Notes under the pieces: model-generated | Told to the model about the DNA's origin: nothing | Database searches by the model: none | What the model saw: only the letters and a program-made list of their open reading frames with translations | Program-made: the position numbers and the translations under genes | Source of the DNA: Cladopsammia gracilis | Taxonomy: Eukaryota; Cnidaria; Anthozoa; Scleractinia; Dendrophylliidae | Direction: 5' to 3' | Assembly: GCA_022457155.1 (NCBI GenBank) | Contig: JAJGOT010000117.1 | Location: 1,313,501-1,377,500, forward strand | Length of the DNA: 64,000 bases | Shown: positions 22,793 to 33,700 of the stretch, in pieces | Layout: every line of letters starts with the position of its first letter | Numbering within the stretch: position 1 is the first letter of the stretch

Positions 22793-25700
22793 CGCCTTTA
22801 TTTTCCTTCATACACCTTCACTTACCTTCATTTACCTTCATTTACCTTCATACGCCTACATTTATCTTCATTCACCTTCATTTAGCTTCATACACCTTCA
22901 CACACCTCCATTTACCTCCATTCACCTCCATTTGCCTTCATACACCTCCATTTACCTTCATACACCTCCATTTACCTTCACACACCTTCATACACCTCCA
23001 GTGACCTTCATACACCTTCACTTACCTTCATACACCTTCATTTACCTTCATTCACCTTCCTTACCGTCATTCACCTTCACTTACCTTCATACACGTCCAG
23101 TTATCTTCATACACATCCATTTACCTTCATACACCTCCATTTACCTTCAAACACCTCCATTTACCTTCATACACCTCCATTTACCTTCATACACCTCCAC
23201 TTACCTTCATTCACCTTCATTTACCTTCATACACCTTCATTTACCTTCATACGCCTCCATTTACTTCCATTTACCTTCATACACCAACATTTACCTTCAT
23301 ACACCTCCATTTACCTTCATTCACCTCCACTTACCTTCATTCACCTTCATTTACCTTCATACGCCTCCATTTACCTTCATACACCTCCATTTACCTTCAC
23401 ACACCTCCATTTTCCTTCATACGCCTCCAGTTACCTTCATTCAACTTCATACACCTCCATTTAACTTCATACACCTTCACTTACCTTCATACACCTCCAG
23501 TTACCTTCATACACCTTCATTTACCTTCATACACCTCCATTTACCTTCATTCACCTTCATTCACCTTCATTTACCTTCATTTACCTTCATTCACCTCCAT
23601 TTACCTTCATTCACCTTCATACACCTCAATTTACCTTCATACACCTCCATTTATCTTCATACACCTTCACTTACCTTCATACGCCTCCATTTACCTTCAT
23701 ACACCTCCATTTACCTTCATACGCCTCCATTTATCTTCATACACCTCCATTTACCTTCATACAGCTTCATTTACCTTCATACGCCTCCATTTATCTTCAT
23801 ACACCTTCATTTACCTTCATACACCTCCATTTACCCTCATACACCTCCATTTACCTTCATACGCCTCCATTTACCTTCATACACCTCCATTTACCTTCAT
23901 TCACCTCCATTTTCCTTCATACACCTCCATTTACCTTCATACGCCTCCATTTACCTTCATACGCCTTCATTTATCTTCATACACCCCCATTTACCTTCAT
24001 ACACCTCCATTTACCTTCATACTCCTCCATTTACCTTTATTCACCTTCATAGACCTTCAGTCACCTTCATTTACTTTCATACACCTCAATTTACCTGCAT
24101 ACACGTTCATATACGAGGGTCGTGAAGGGGGGGTCCTAATCCCATTTCCCAGCAAATTGCTTTTTTCAAATCCCAGCTCAAATCCCACAATCCCAGCCTG
24201 TGTTGCTCAAATTGAAATCCCATTCCCATTTTTCTATTGTTTTTGTTTCATGAATCCCAGTCCCAGTGCACAAAATCCCATTTCCCAGCCTCTAAAAAAG
24301 GCAAATCCCAGCTCCCATTTTACCCCTTCACGACCCTCATATACCTTCATTCACCGTCATTTACCTTCATACACCTCCAGTTACCTTCATACACCTCCAT
24401 TTACCTTCATTCACCTTCATTTACCTTCATTCACTTCCATTTACCTCCATTTACCTCCATTTACCTTCATCCACCTTCATTTACCTTCATACGACTCCAT
24501 TTACCTTCACACACCTCCATTTACCTTCATACACCTCCATTTACCTTCATACACCTCCATTTACCTTCATTTACCTTCATTTACCTTCACACACCTCCAT
24601 TTACCTTCATACACCTCCATTTACCTTCATACGACTCCATTTACCTTCATTCACCTCCATTTACCTTCATACACCTCCATTTACCTTCATTCACCTTCAT
24701 TTACCTTCATACACCTTCATTTACCTTCACACACCTCCATTTACCTTCATACACCTCCATTTACCTTCATACGACTCCATTTACCTTCATTCACCTCCAT
24801 TTACCTTCATACGCCTTCATTTACCTTCATACGCCTCCATTTACCTTCATACACCTCCATTTACCTTCATACGACTCCATTTACCTTCATTCACCTCCAT
24901 TTACCTTCATACGCCTTCATTTACCTTCATACGCCTCCATTTACCTTCATACACCTCCATTTACCTTCATACGCCTCCATTTACCTTCATACACCTCCAT
25001 TTACCTTCAAACGCCTCCAGTTACCTTCATTCAACTTCATACGCCTCCATTTACCTTCATACACCTCCATTTACCTTCATACACCTCCATTTACCTTCAT
25101 ACGCCTCCAGTTACCTTCATTCAACTTCATACACCTCCATTTACCTTCATACACCTCCCGTTACCTTCAAACACCTCCATTTGCCTTCATACACCTTCAC
25201 ACACCTTCATATACCTGATACACCTCCAGTTACCTTCATACACCTCCATTTACCTTGATACACCTTCATACACCTCCACTTACCTTCATACACCTTCATA
25301 CACCTCCACTTACCTTCATACGCCTCCGTTTACCTTCATTCACCTCCATTTACCATTATTCACCTTCATGTACCTTCATACACCTTCATTTACCTTCATA
25401 CACCTTCATTTACCTTCACTCACCTCCACTTACCTTCATTCACCTTCATTTACCTTCATACACCTTCACTTACCTTCATACGCCTCCATTTACCTTCATA
25501 CACCTTCATACACCTCCAGTTACCTTCATACGCCTCCATTTACCTTCATACACCTTCATACACCTCCAGTTACCTTCATACGCCTCCATTTACCTTCATT
25601 CACCTCCATTTACCTTTATTCACCTTCATTTACCTTCATACACCTTCATTTACCTTCATACACCTTCATTTACCTTCATTCACCTTCATTTACCTTCATA

Positions 25701-27690
25701 CACCTTCATACACCTCCAATCATCTTCATTTACCTTCATTTACCTTCATTCATCTTCATTTACCTTCATTTACCTTCATACGCCTCCATTTACCTTCGTA
25801 CACCTCCATTTACCTTCATACACCTTCATTCACCTCCACTTACCTTCATTCACCTCCATTTACCTTCATTCACCTTCATTTACCTTTATTCACCTTTATT
25901 TACCTTTATTCACCTTTATTTACCTTCATTCACCTCCAGTTACCTTCATACACCTTCATTTACCTTCATTCACCTTCATTCACCTTCATTTACCCTCATT
26001 TACCTTCATTCACCTCCATTTACCCTCATTCACCTTCATACACCCCATTTTACCTTCATACACCTCCATTTACCTTCATACACCTTCACTTACCTTCATA
26101 CGCCTCCATTTACCTTCATACACCTCCATTTACCTTCATACTTCTCCATTTACCTTCATACAACTTCACTTACCTTCATACACCTTCATTTACCTTCATT
26201 CACCTCCATTTACCTTCATACACCTCCATTTACCTTCATACACCTTCACTTACCTTCATACGCCTCCATTTACCTGCATACGCCTCCATTTACCTTTATA
26301 CACCTTCACTTAACTTCATACACCTCCATTTACCTTCATACGCCTCCATTTACCTTCATACACTTTCATACACCTCCAGTTACCTTCATACGCCTCCATT
26401 TACCTTCATTCACCTCCATTTACCTTTATTCACCTTCAGTTACCTTCATACACCTTCATTTACCTTCATACACCTTCATTTACCTTCATTCACCTTCATT
26501 TACCTTCATACACCTTCATACACCTCCAATCATCTTCATTTACCTTCATTTACCTTCATTTATCTTCATTTACCTTCATTTACCTTCATACGCCTCCATT
26601 TACCTTCATTCAGCTTCATTTGCCTTTATACACCTCCAATCATCTTCATTTACATTCATTTTCCCTCATGCACCTTCATTTACCTTCATTTACCCTCATG
26701 CACCTTCAATTACCCTCATGTACCTTCATTCACCTTCATACACCTCCATTTACCCTCATGCAACTTCATTTACCTTCATTTACCCTCATGCACCTTCATT
26801 TACCTTTATTTACCTTCATTTACCTTCATTTACCTTCACGTACCTTCGTATACCTCCATTTACCTTCAAACGCCTCCATCTACCTTCATTCAGCTTCATG
26901 TGCCTTCATACACCTTCATTTTCCCTCGTGCACCTTCATTTACCTTCATTTACCCTCATGTACCTTCATTTACTGTCATACACCTTCATTCACCTTCATA
27001 CACCTTCATCTACCTTCATGCACCTTCATGTACCCTCATGCACCTTCATTTACCTTCATTTACCCTCACGTACCTTCATTTACCTTCATACACCTTCATT
27101 TACCTTCATACACTTTCCGTCACCTTCATTCATCTTCATTTACCTTCATACACCTTCATTTACCTTCATACACCTTCATTTACCCTCATGCACCTCCATT
27201 TACTTTCATTCACCTTAATTCACCCCCATTTACCTTCATTCACCTCCATTTACCTTCATACACCTCCATTTACCTTCATTCACCTCCATTTACCTTCATT
27301 CACCTCCATTTACCTTTATTTACCTTCGTTTACCATCATACGCCTCCATTTACCTTCATTCGCCTTCATTCACCTTTATTCACCTCCATTTACCTTCATT
27401 CACCTCCATTTACCTCCATTTACCTTCATACACCTCCATTTACCTTCATTCACCTCCATTTACCTCCATTTACCATCATACGCCTCCATTTACCTTCATT
27501 CGCCTTCATTCACCTCCATTTACCTTCGTACACCTCCATTTACCTTCATTCACCTTCATTTACCTCCATTTACCTTCATACACCTCTATTTACCTTCATT
27601 TACCCTCATGAACCTTCATTTACCTTCATTTACCCTCATGCACCTTCATTTACCTTCATTCACCTTCATACACCTCCATCTACCTCCATT
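22793..27690. repeat. 4.9-kb CCTTCATTTA / CCTCCATACA satellite
   Basis: An array of 10-bp units of two main kinds, ACCTTCATAC and ACCTCCATTT, alternating so that the higher period is about 20 bp, with many variants (TTCACC, GCCTCC, CCCTCATGCA). The plus strand consists almost only of C, T and A with one G-free stretch after another. It contains few TAA, TAG or TGA, so all three plus frames stay open for hundreds of codons (up to 993). Composition drifts: CATGCACC variants cluster at 26650-27100. It lies in the kinase remnant's large intron. No evidence that it is translated. Confidence 0.95.
24115..24338. mobile_element. 224-bp MITE inserted in the satellite
   Basis: Ends GAGGGTCGTGAAGGGG and its exact inverse CCCCTTCACGACCCTC, flanked by ATATAC on both sides (24109-24114 and 24339-24344), a perfect 6-bp target duplication. 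The interior repeats 'aatcccatttcccagc' and 'aaatcccagctc' many times. No coding capacity. A 6-bp duplication is uncommon among DNA transposon superfamilies, so the superfamily is left open. Confidence 0.9.
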
Positions 27691-27868
27691 GTTTACATAT
27701 CGTTGTGTACATATACATGAGATCTGTGCCTTTCCAACACGCCTCGAGTGGTGCTCTCTCATCTCCACTCCTTGTCATTGCCGACAACACCTAGACTACT
27801 GGGATGGAGGCAGTTAATGGAGCTTCAGACATACGTTATTATTATGATTTGGCATATATGAATAACAA

Positions 27869-28278
27869 TTTAACAAATTTACACCGGTTTTGCGTGGTGT
27901 GGACTCTTATTTACCACGATTTACGTCATCACATGGTCAAAATGTTGTGGACTCACGAGGCGCAGTCGAGTGAGTCAGCAACAAATTTTGACCATGTGAT
28001 GACGTAAATCGTGGTAAATAAGAGTCCACACCACGGAAAACCGGTGTAAATTTGTTTTTTACAACAATATTTAGAAAAAAATACAAGCAAAAATCGAAGT
28101 CTTGTTACAAAACGTGACAGCAAAGAAAGAGCAAGCATTGTCTATAACTTTCTCGCAATCAGATTGTTTTTTTTTTTTCAAGCGCGCGTGATGTTAGCGT
28201 CAGCACCGTTGCCTGGACTCTCATTTACCACTCACGTCGACCAATCAGATTGCGAGTTTAGTGGCAATTGTGGTAAAA
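27869..28278 (+). mobile_element. 410-bp chimeric MITE, copy 1
   Basis: First 185 bp are a palindrome: TTTAACAAATTTACACCGGT ... 'ggtgtggactcttatttaccacgatttacgtcatcacatggtcaaa' and its inverse. The remaining 220 bp are unique and end 'gcaattgtggtaaaa'. That part contains CTCGCAATCAGATTG and its inverse near its two sides. Copies 2 (32355-32757, minus) and 3 (62257-62669, plus) have the same two-part structure and the same limits. Confidence 0.85.
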
Positions 28279-28518
28279 ATGAATATTTATGACATATTGC
28301 GCACATATCATCTGCGTATTATGAAGGTTTACGTGCACTAATAGGAGAATGAAGTCGGACGTAAGCTCACGTGGGCGCTTTAGACAGCTGCTATTGGTCA
28401 GTTGTTGACCAGGGATGTGTTAGGTCCTCAGTGGTTGTTTTATGTCTCCACTGGTGACGTCGCTGCCATTTCTGATCCGAGCCACGTGAAGGTCTAATCG
28501 TTTGCAGATATCATACCA

Positions 28519-28600
28519 AGGCAATTCGAACCCGCGACCTCTCGCTCTTCATACTGGCACTCAATCTACAAATTGATCTGAGCTGACCAGGCGGCGATAT
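28519..28600 (-). repeat. tRNA-like SINE fragment
   Basis: The minus strand carries a box-B-like GCGGGTTCGAATTGCC preceded by 'gagcgagaggtc'. An A-box-like stretch lies near 'gctcagatcaat'. No closed cloverleaf, so it is read as SINE debris. Confidence 0.4.
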
Positions 28601-29161
28601 AACCACGTAAAGGCACAAATATCATTACCTATTTTTATTAGGAAACGTCCACGCTAAATTCGTTATCAATACAATCGCATCATTGCATCATTTTCAACGG
28701 GTTTTTTTATTGTTGAACAGTAAGTGGATGAGTGGAGTACAATTCAGGAAGTAATCGGGCGAGTAATTTCAAATAGGCGCTTGTGCTGCGCGAGGACGAT
28801 TTGAAATTACGAGTACGATTACCCCTTAATTGTACAACACGAACTGTCCAATTACTAATTAATCGCATCAATTAAAAAAATTGAGATTAAAACATCTATG
28901 TAAACTTCATTCTACTAAAACCATGAGGGCGCAAAAAAAAGAACCCATTTAAGTGCACCTGATTGACACTCGCAACATTGTACAATTACAGCTATCCAAG
29001 TTGTAACTGGACAGCCACGTGACCGTGGCAATTATGTAAGACATAGGTACGCGGACGGCCAATAACAATCGAGGGATTCTGTTATCGATAAAATTACGAT
29101 TTTTATTTGTTACCAGTGATTATCTAATGTGACCTGGTCAACAAAGACGATTTGCACTCAC

Positions 29162-29373
29162 ACATCACTCTTGATGGTATAAACGCCTTGATAAAGTGAT
29201 TCTGGGGCCATCCATTTCACAGGAAGCTTTTTCGTCTTCTCTGATCTGTACACATCTTCATAGATTTGACGTATCAGCCCAAAGTCTGACACTTTAACCT
29301 GATCATCACGGCCAACCAGGACATTACGAGCTGCAAGGTCTCGATGAACAAAATTTTTTTCAACCAGATGATT
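29162..29373 (-). CDS. Tyrosine kinase exon: catalytic and activation loops
   Basis: Acceptor cattag|AAT and donor GT|gtgagt enclose 212 nt, phase 0 to phase 2. It encodes [21 protein letters not shown], with the catalytic Asp of HRD and the AAR signature of tyrosine kinases. [15 protein letters not shown] follows with DFG and activation-loop tyrosines, then [20 protein letters not shown] with the P+1 loop. All catalytic residues expected in this stretch are present. The exon alone would be judged intact; the disruption lies downstream. Confidence 0.95.
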
Positions 29374-29407
29374 CTAATGACAAAATTAAAGGAATAAAAG
29401 TGAAAAT

Positions 29408-29762
29408 TATCCCCTATTGATATATCGTGTTTTCATGATTATGGCCAGGAGCTTGCTTTAAGCTTACTTTATTATCTTGAAATAGGAAGGAGAAATCGCC
29501 AAAAGTGATGAAGGGAAAGAAATATTAACCAGAGAGACAAAATAACGGCTCTTGAAAAAGGTCAAAATTCCACAAGAATGGCAATTTTGATTTCTTGACA
29601 GTCGGTCAAGAAATCAAATTCGATAAACTGTAATCCACTTCCATCCTTGCAATCCTGCACTTTATCTCCAAACTACTGCTTTTGTTTTGCTCTATAGAAT
29701 CTTTTTATCCAATTTAGTTGTATATTTGGTGGCATTTGGCGATATCACATGAAAATAAGGTA
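29408..29762. repeat. Dispersed repeat, copy 1 (partner at 55296-55800)
   Basis: Shares 'gatatatcgtgttttcatga', 'ggccaggagcttgctttaagc', 'aactgtaatccacttccatcc' and 'ttagttgtatatttggtggc' with 55320-55795, in the same order and orientation. This copy lacks the MITE present at 55803 and thus shows what the uninserted site looks like. Confidence 0.85.
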
Positions 29763-30150
29763 CGGGAAATTTTGTTATTTCGTCGGGACATCCCTTTACG
29801 AATAGTTTTTTTTTTTCATGAGAGTTCCATTATATTATCACATCAATCATATTGACATATTACTTGGAAATTGGTACTAGTTACGTTTCATTTCAACTAT
29901 CGAGGTGAATTTGATGTCATATCAGCAAATTAAACTTTGCCATCGTGAGCTTGGTTGTCTTAGAAGTACAAAGACCCAGGAAAGGAAACTTGATATTCGT
30001 ACTCTTTCGTACGTTGGAAGGTATAGTGTCATATGATTGTATCTGTCCAAGCAAACCTTGGATAATTTCAAGTAAAATACATAGATATGTTCAGTGCCCT
30101 AACCGGTTGGCAAAACATGTTATTTTGAATGCAACCCAGATAATAATTAC

Positions 30151-30311
30151 CATTCCCTTTGCTATTTGCCAAGCAAATGAAAACAGACGTTGAGTTGAAA
30201 AGCATTCCTCTTCGTTAAAGTCATCCTCCTCAAGACTTTCAAGCAACCTGGTGGAATTTCCACTGCTCCCCTGTGATGTAGATGGGACCGTCAGCAATTC
30301 TTTTTCTTCAT
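30151..30311 (-). CDS. Tyrosine kinase exon: kinase insert and helix E
   Basis: Acceptor tttaag|AT at 30312-30313 and donor ATG|gtaatt at 30145-30150. The 161-nt exon starts with two bases of a split codon and ends in phase 0. It encodes an acidic, serine-rich insert (LLESLEEDDFNEEE) followed by STQRLFSFAWQIAKGM, the helix that precedes the catalytic loop in split-kinase receptor tyrosine kinases. Intact, no stops. Next exon at 29373 continues in phase. Confidence 0.85.
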
Positions 30312-30616
30312 CTTAAATACAGACACAAACCAGTAGGTAGATCTGAGAATATTGAAAACTCTATTAGCCACAAAAGGAAATGACAACCTCGATGGATCAA
30401 AGGTCAGTAAAAACCAACTCGTGAATACGAAACAACGGTCGGACCCTCCCCTCCCTTCTCAAACGCGTTTTGCTCCCGTGCTCTGGTGATCCAAAAACGG
30501 TTTGGAGAGGTAAGTAAATACATGATTTCCTTTCGAAATATTTCAAAACATCAACATGTCAAAATTTGACCGAACTGGTACTTTAAGTAATTAACAATTT
30601 TGCTCTCTTTTCTTAC

Positions 30617-30755
30617 CTTAGCAGAAGTCAGCGAAGCCATTTCAAGGACGACAGTTGTGTGATCATGTGGTGAGGAAAACACAACACTCACTGGGAATAG
30701 TTCTTCAGATCGCTCATGATCTCCCTCGACTGGCCTCTTAGCAGCAGCTCTTTTC
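30617..30755 (-). other. Candidate upstream exon of the kinase, uncertain
   Basis: Bounded by a good acceptor (tttttatcatttag) and a good donor (AAG|gtaaga). One frame is fully open but its peptide is not kinase-like and its phase does not match the next exon. Another frame reads KELLLRGQSREIMSDLKNYS and meets an alternative donor (CA|gtgagt). REIMSDL resembles the alpha-C helix region of receptor kinases, but no hinge exon was found between here and 30311. It could be a damaged N-lobe exon, a juxtamembrane exon or noncoding. Confidence 0.3.
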
Positions 30756-31237
30756 CTAAATGATAAAAAACGTCGACAACATTAATGAGCAAAAGAAGGG
30801 TAACATACAGCTGTCGTTTTTGAGCACATTTTTTTAACTTCATATCAGTTTGATTTTCACATAACGAAAAATTTAATGCTTATGATGATACTGGATGATC
30901 CAACTGTCAAATTCGCCTTTCGAAAATCGATTGCCCGTGACATTAATCATAGCCATTGTTTATTTATTCATTTATTTGTTCACCGTGAGTGACAAAAGTA
31001 GGACGCTACTGCAGCACCATTCCTGTAAAAACAATTTGGCTTTGTATTCGGCATGAACAAGGAGAGTGAAGAGCAAACTTCGAAAACTCTCTCTTCAGTA
31101 GGAGAATTTGTAACAACTAAACATCTTGTGCATTTGTGATATCAAGCCATAACTTCGTGCCAAGTTGTAAACTTACTGTGAAATGTTCATTTTCAGGCAC
31201 AAAATTAACAAAATTTCACATTGCTTTAGATCGTCCC

Positions 31238-31362
31238 TGTGACAAGACAAGAAACCGAGAACTTTGTCAAGAAACCAATCAAGAATAAACCACCAATGAC
31301 ATAGTGCACAAATTGATTCAGTCAAGCGAATGGCCTTGATGGGATATCATGTAGATAGTGTA
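31238..31362. repeat. Dispersed repeat, copy 2 (partner at 17340-17470)
   Basis: Same blocks as 17340-17470, including 'catagtgcacaaattgattcag' and 'ggccttgatgggatatcatg'. It carries no transposon after 'gtagata'. Confidence 0.75.
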
Positions 31363-31439
31363 GACTACTAATTAATCTGATTAATCATAAAAACAATTTA
31401 ACATGCAAAGCTGATCAGACAGCAAATTCGTTCGATTTC

Positions 31440-31775
31440 TTTTAAAAGTATTTGCCCAACATTTCGGTTAGACAAAACTAACCTTCATCAGGAGCTAAGA
31501 AAGCTAAGTGAAAATGGAAACAAACGATTACAATGTGTAAAAAGGGCTAAGATAATATGATAGGCTAAAAAACAGGTAACGGTTGAATTGAAAAAAAGAA
31601 ACGGCTAGTAATGATTATAACAATAAATATGTGGAAGATTAAATTTCGTCGCGTCTGTTCATGCCATTAGGTTCAAGTATATTGGCTAAAGTGATTTTAA
31701 AAATGTGATTCTCTCGCTTTATGGATCATGTCTCTATTAGAATTAATGAGTTCTAATGGGATGATTTGGAGGACA
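31440..31775 (-). mobile_element. Penelope-like element 3' fragment with hammerhead
   Basis: Minus strand from about 31770 reads PLELINSNRDMIHKARESHF and, after a frameshift, LEPNGMNRRDEI and a stop near 31647, the standard C-terminal tail of GIY-YIG Penelope-like elements. Downstream (31491-31462) is an exact CTGATGA core with a GGTTAG/CTAACC hairpin and GAAA. The piece between 31560 and 31650 recurs inverted at 35130-35203. Degenerate, no reverse transcriptase. Confidence 0.8.
31455..31496 (-). ncRNA. Hammerhead ribozyme motif (PLE type)
   Basis: Minus strand: CTGATGA (31491-31485), A, GGTTAG, loop TTTTGT, CTAACC, GAAA (31465-31462), TGTTGGGC. This is the conserved core CUGAUGA - stem II - GAAA with six perfect stem II pairs. 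Penelope-like elements are known to carry hammerheads with a minimal stem III. The closing stems were not fully resolved, so activity is unproven. Confidence 0.7.
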
Positions 31776-31943
31776 AAATTTAATCTTCCACATATTTAAA
31801 TATTAAATATTAAATTATATTGTTATATTATTAAATTATATTATTAAATTATTTTACTTAATATTAAATATTAAATGATTACATAATACAGTTGAACCTC
31901 TCTAATACGGACACCGAAGGGACAGAGCAAAGTGTCCGTATTA

Positions 31944-32062
31944 GGCCCAGTTCAAACGTCGAACTTCACATGTGCCGAACCCAATGCAAATGAGCAAAAT
32001 CTATTGTTCTTGCTAATTTGCATTAGGTTCGGCACATGTGAAGTTCGACGTTTGAACTGGGC
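31944..32062. mobile_element. Palindromic TTA-flanked MITE nested in 31889 element
   Basis: Ends GGCCCAGTTCAAACGTCGAA and its inverse, flanked by TTA on both sides. The arms run about 53 bp through 'cttcacatgtgccgaacc'. A TWA 3-bp duplication and GGCCC ends point to the PIF/Harbinger superfamily. It interrupts the left part of the TA-flanked element. Confidence 0.85.
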
Positions 32063-32354
32063 CTTAGAAAAGTTTCGGTATTATAGTGGTCACCACGATG
32101 TCGTCACTTTTAAGACTCCACTGACAGTTTTTGTTCAGTAACTAAAAACAGGCTCACACTCGTCTTTTAATTGAGACACTGTCTATCAGTAGTGTACTAC
32201 ATTGTAAAATTCTCAGCTACATAAGGTATACGAATCACTGTTTTAAAACGAAACGAACTACAACGCAATGCTGCATGTGAAAAAGTAATATAAAGTACAA
32301 TTCTGAAAACGTCTTTCGATATATTTTTGTAACCACAAACAGGAAATTTTATTT

Positions 32355-32757
32355 TTTACCACAATTGCCGCTAAACTCGCAATCTGATTGGTCGACGTGA
32401 GTGGTAAATGAGAGTCCAGACAACGGTGCTGACGCTAACATCACGCGCGCTTGAAAAAACCAATCAGATTGCGAGAAAGTTATAGACAACGCTTGCTCTT
32501 TCTTTGCTGTCACGTCTTGTAACAGGACTTCGATTTTTCCTTGTATCTTTTTCTAAATATTGTTGTAAAAACAAATTTACACCGGTTTTCCATGGTGTGG
32601 ACTCTTATTTACCACGATTTACGTCATCACATGGTCAAAATTTGTTGCTGACTCACTCGGCTGCGCCTCGTGAGTCCACAACATTTTGACCATGTGAAGA
32701 CGTAAATCGTGGTAAATAAGAGTCCACACCACGGAAAACCGGTGTAAATTTGTTAAA
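32355..32757 (-). mobile_element. 410-bp chimeric MITE, copy 2
   Basis: Reverse orientation copy of the element at 27869-28278, with the unique part at 32355-32570 and the palindrome at 32572-32757. It is nested inside the TA-flanked element at 31889-32992, so it inserted after that element. Confidence 0.85.
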
Positions 32758-33039
32758 CTTACTCAAACTATCATCACCTGATAACCGGAGTGTCCGTAAT
32801 AAAGAGGTTAATTTTATATGAATTTGCTCTCTGGTGCCGAGATTTAGTGTCCGTTGTCCGTATTAGAGAGAGTCCGTATTATAGAGGTCTTTTTTAAAGA
32901 AAATATGTGAGAATTTTGTCGGGACATAGGAAACTGTCCGTAATAGAGAGGTGTCCGTATTATAGAGGTGTCCATAAGGAGAGGTTCGACTGTAGTAAAT
33001 ATTAAATATTAAATTTAAATAGGAATGAGTAGTTTTTTA

Positions 33040-33275
33040 GTAAAAGATTTTACGATAAAAATAAGCGATAAAAAATGACGACGTTTCGACCTCTCCGAGG
33101 TCATTTTCAAGTGGATGTAAAAATACAGAATTAGCATAAATATATTACAGTATAAAAACGTAAGAATGTAGAGAACGCTAAAATGTGGTAAAATATGTAA
33201 ATATAGGTGATAAAAATTACAAAAAACAATTAAACTAATAAATAAATAAAACCAAGCGTTAAAAGCCTTTCTAAA
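33040..33275. repeat. PLE-associated inverted terminal repeat, left
   Basis: About 230 bp whose reverse complement is 34885-35113. It includes 'aagcgataaaaaatgacgac', 'gtttcgacctctccgaggtc' and 'aaaaccaagcgttaaaagcc'. The minus strand holds GACCTC-GGAG-AGGTC then GAAACGTC, which resembles the stem II and GAAA part of a PLE hammerhead, but the first core segment (CTGATGA) is changed to TGAAAATGA. Confidence 0.8.
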
Positions 33276-33477
33276 GAAAGGCTTTTATAGAAAGCCGAAG
33301 TTAAGACAATGAACAGTAGAAACCACAACTACAAACCAATGAGAGGTGCCGGATCTGTGACAAAGATCTGGATCAGTAGAAAAACTTGAATAAATGTAAA
33401 ATAACACGGCAAACTGATCCGTACGGCCGAGAAAAGATTGACTCAAGAAAAATAAAGTAAAATAAAAGATATATATT

Positions 33478-33525
33478 TTGTGCCCGATATTTCGGTTTGA
33501 AACACAAACCTTCGACGGGGGCTAA
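33478..33525 (-). ncRNA. Degenerate hammerhead motif
   Basis: Minus strand: CCCCCGTCGAA, GGTTTG, loop, CAAACC, GAAATATCGGGC. The hairpin and GAAA are intact, while CTGATGA has become CGTCGAA. It lies 3' of the Penelope-like ORF at 33701-34860, the expected place for the element's own ribozyme. Confidence 0.5.
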
Positions 33526-33700
33526 AATAAAAATGAGTATATACGTTAATATCGTTACAATTTTAAAAGTTTGAAATATGGAACCAAGAAACATGATAGG
33601 TTACTACATTGACAGGTAAATAAAAAAAGCGTCCTATGATAAACTGACAAATATAATAGTTGACTAAATAATGACAGGCAGTTTTGTAAAGATAACATAA

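Larger units (their letters stand above)
19476..30311 (-). pseudogene. Receptor-type tyrosine kinase, C-terminal exons, disrupted
   Basis: Five minus-strand exons (30311-30151, 29373-29162, 22363-22323, 20283-20178, 19637-19476) join with matching splice phases and cover the kinase from its insert to the C-terminus. Motifs in order are [64 protein letters not shown] and RPSFSQL. A tyrosine kinase would phosphorylate protein tyrosines at the cell membrane. Two lesions break the frame: TAA at 20181-20183, and a frameshift at about 19615 between ELMTEC and RPSFSQL that removes the conserved Trp. No glycine-rich loop, VAVK lysine, transmembrane or extracellular exon was found upstream. The call is a decaying gene or duplicated gene fragment; assembly error in both lesions is less likely but possible. 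The family inside the receptor kinases (FGFR-like or a cnidarian expansion) is not resolved. Confidence 0.85.
31889..32992. mobile_element. TA-flanked mariner/pogo-like element, 1.1 kb
   Basis: Left end CAGTTGAACCTCTCTAATAC, right end (reversed) CAGTCGAACCTCTCCTTATG, flanked by TA at 31887-31888 and 32993-32994. Subterminal 'gtgtccgtattatagaggt' repeats occur near the right end, with counterparts at the left. Two other MITEs sit inside it (31944-32062 and 32355-32757). Without them only about 580 bp remain, with no transposase. Flanks are 'attaaatattaaat' low-complexity DNA. Confidence 0.85.

Noticed and set aside
22932..27218. Open frames of 305-993 codons rich in HLHLPS, TFIHLH and YLHTPP
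   Set aside because: They are all products of the 10/20-bp satellite, which lacks stops in every plus frame. Overlapping frames are equally long, and one even runs through the inserted MITE. No start context, splice pattern or domain supports a protein.
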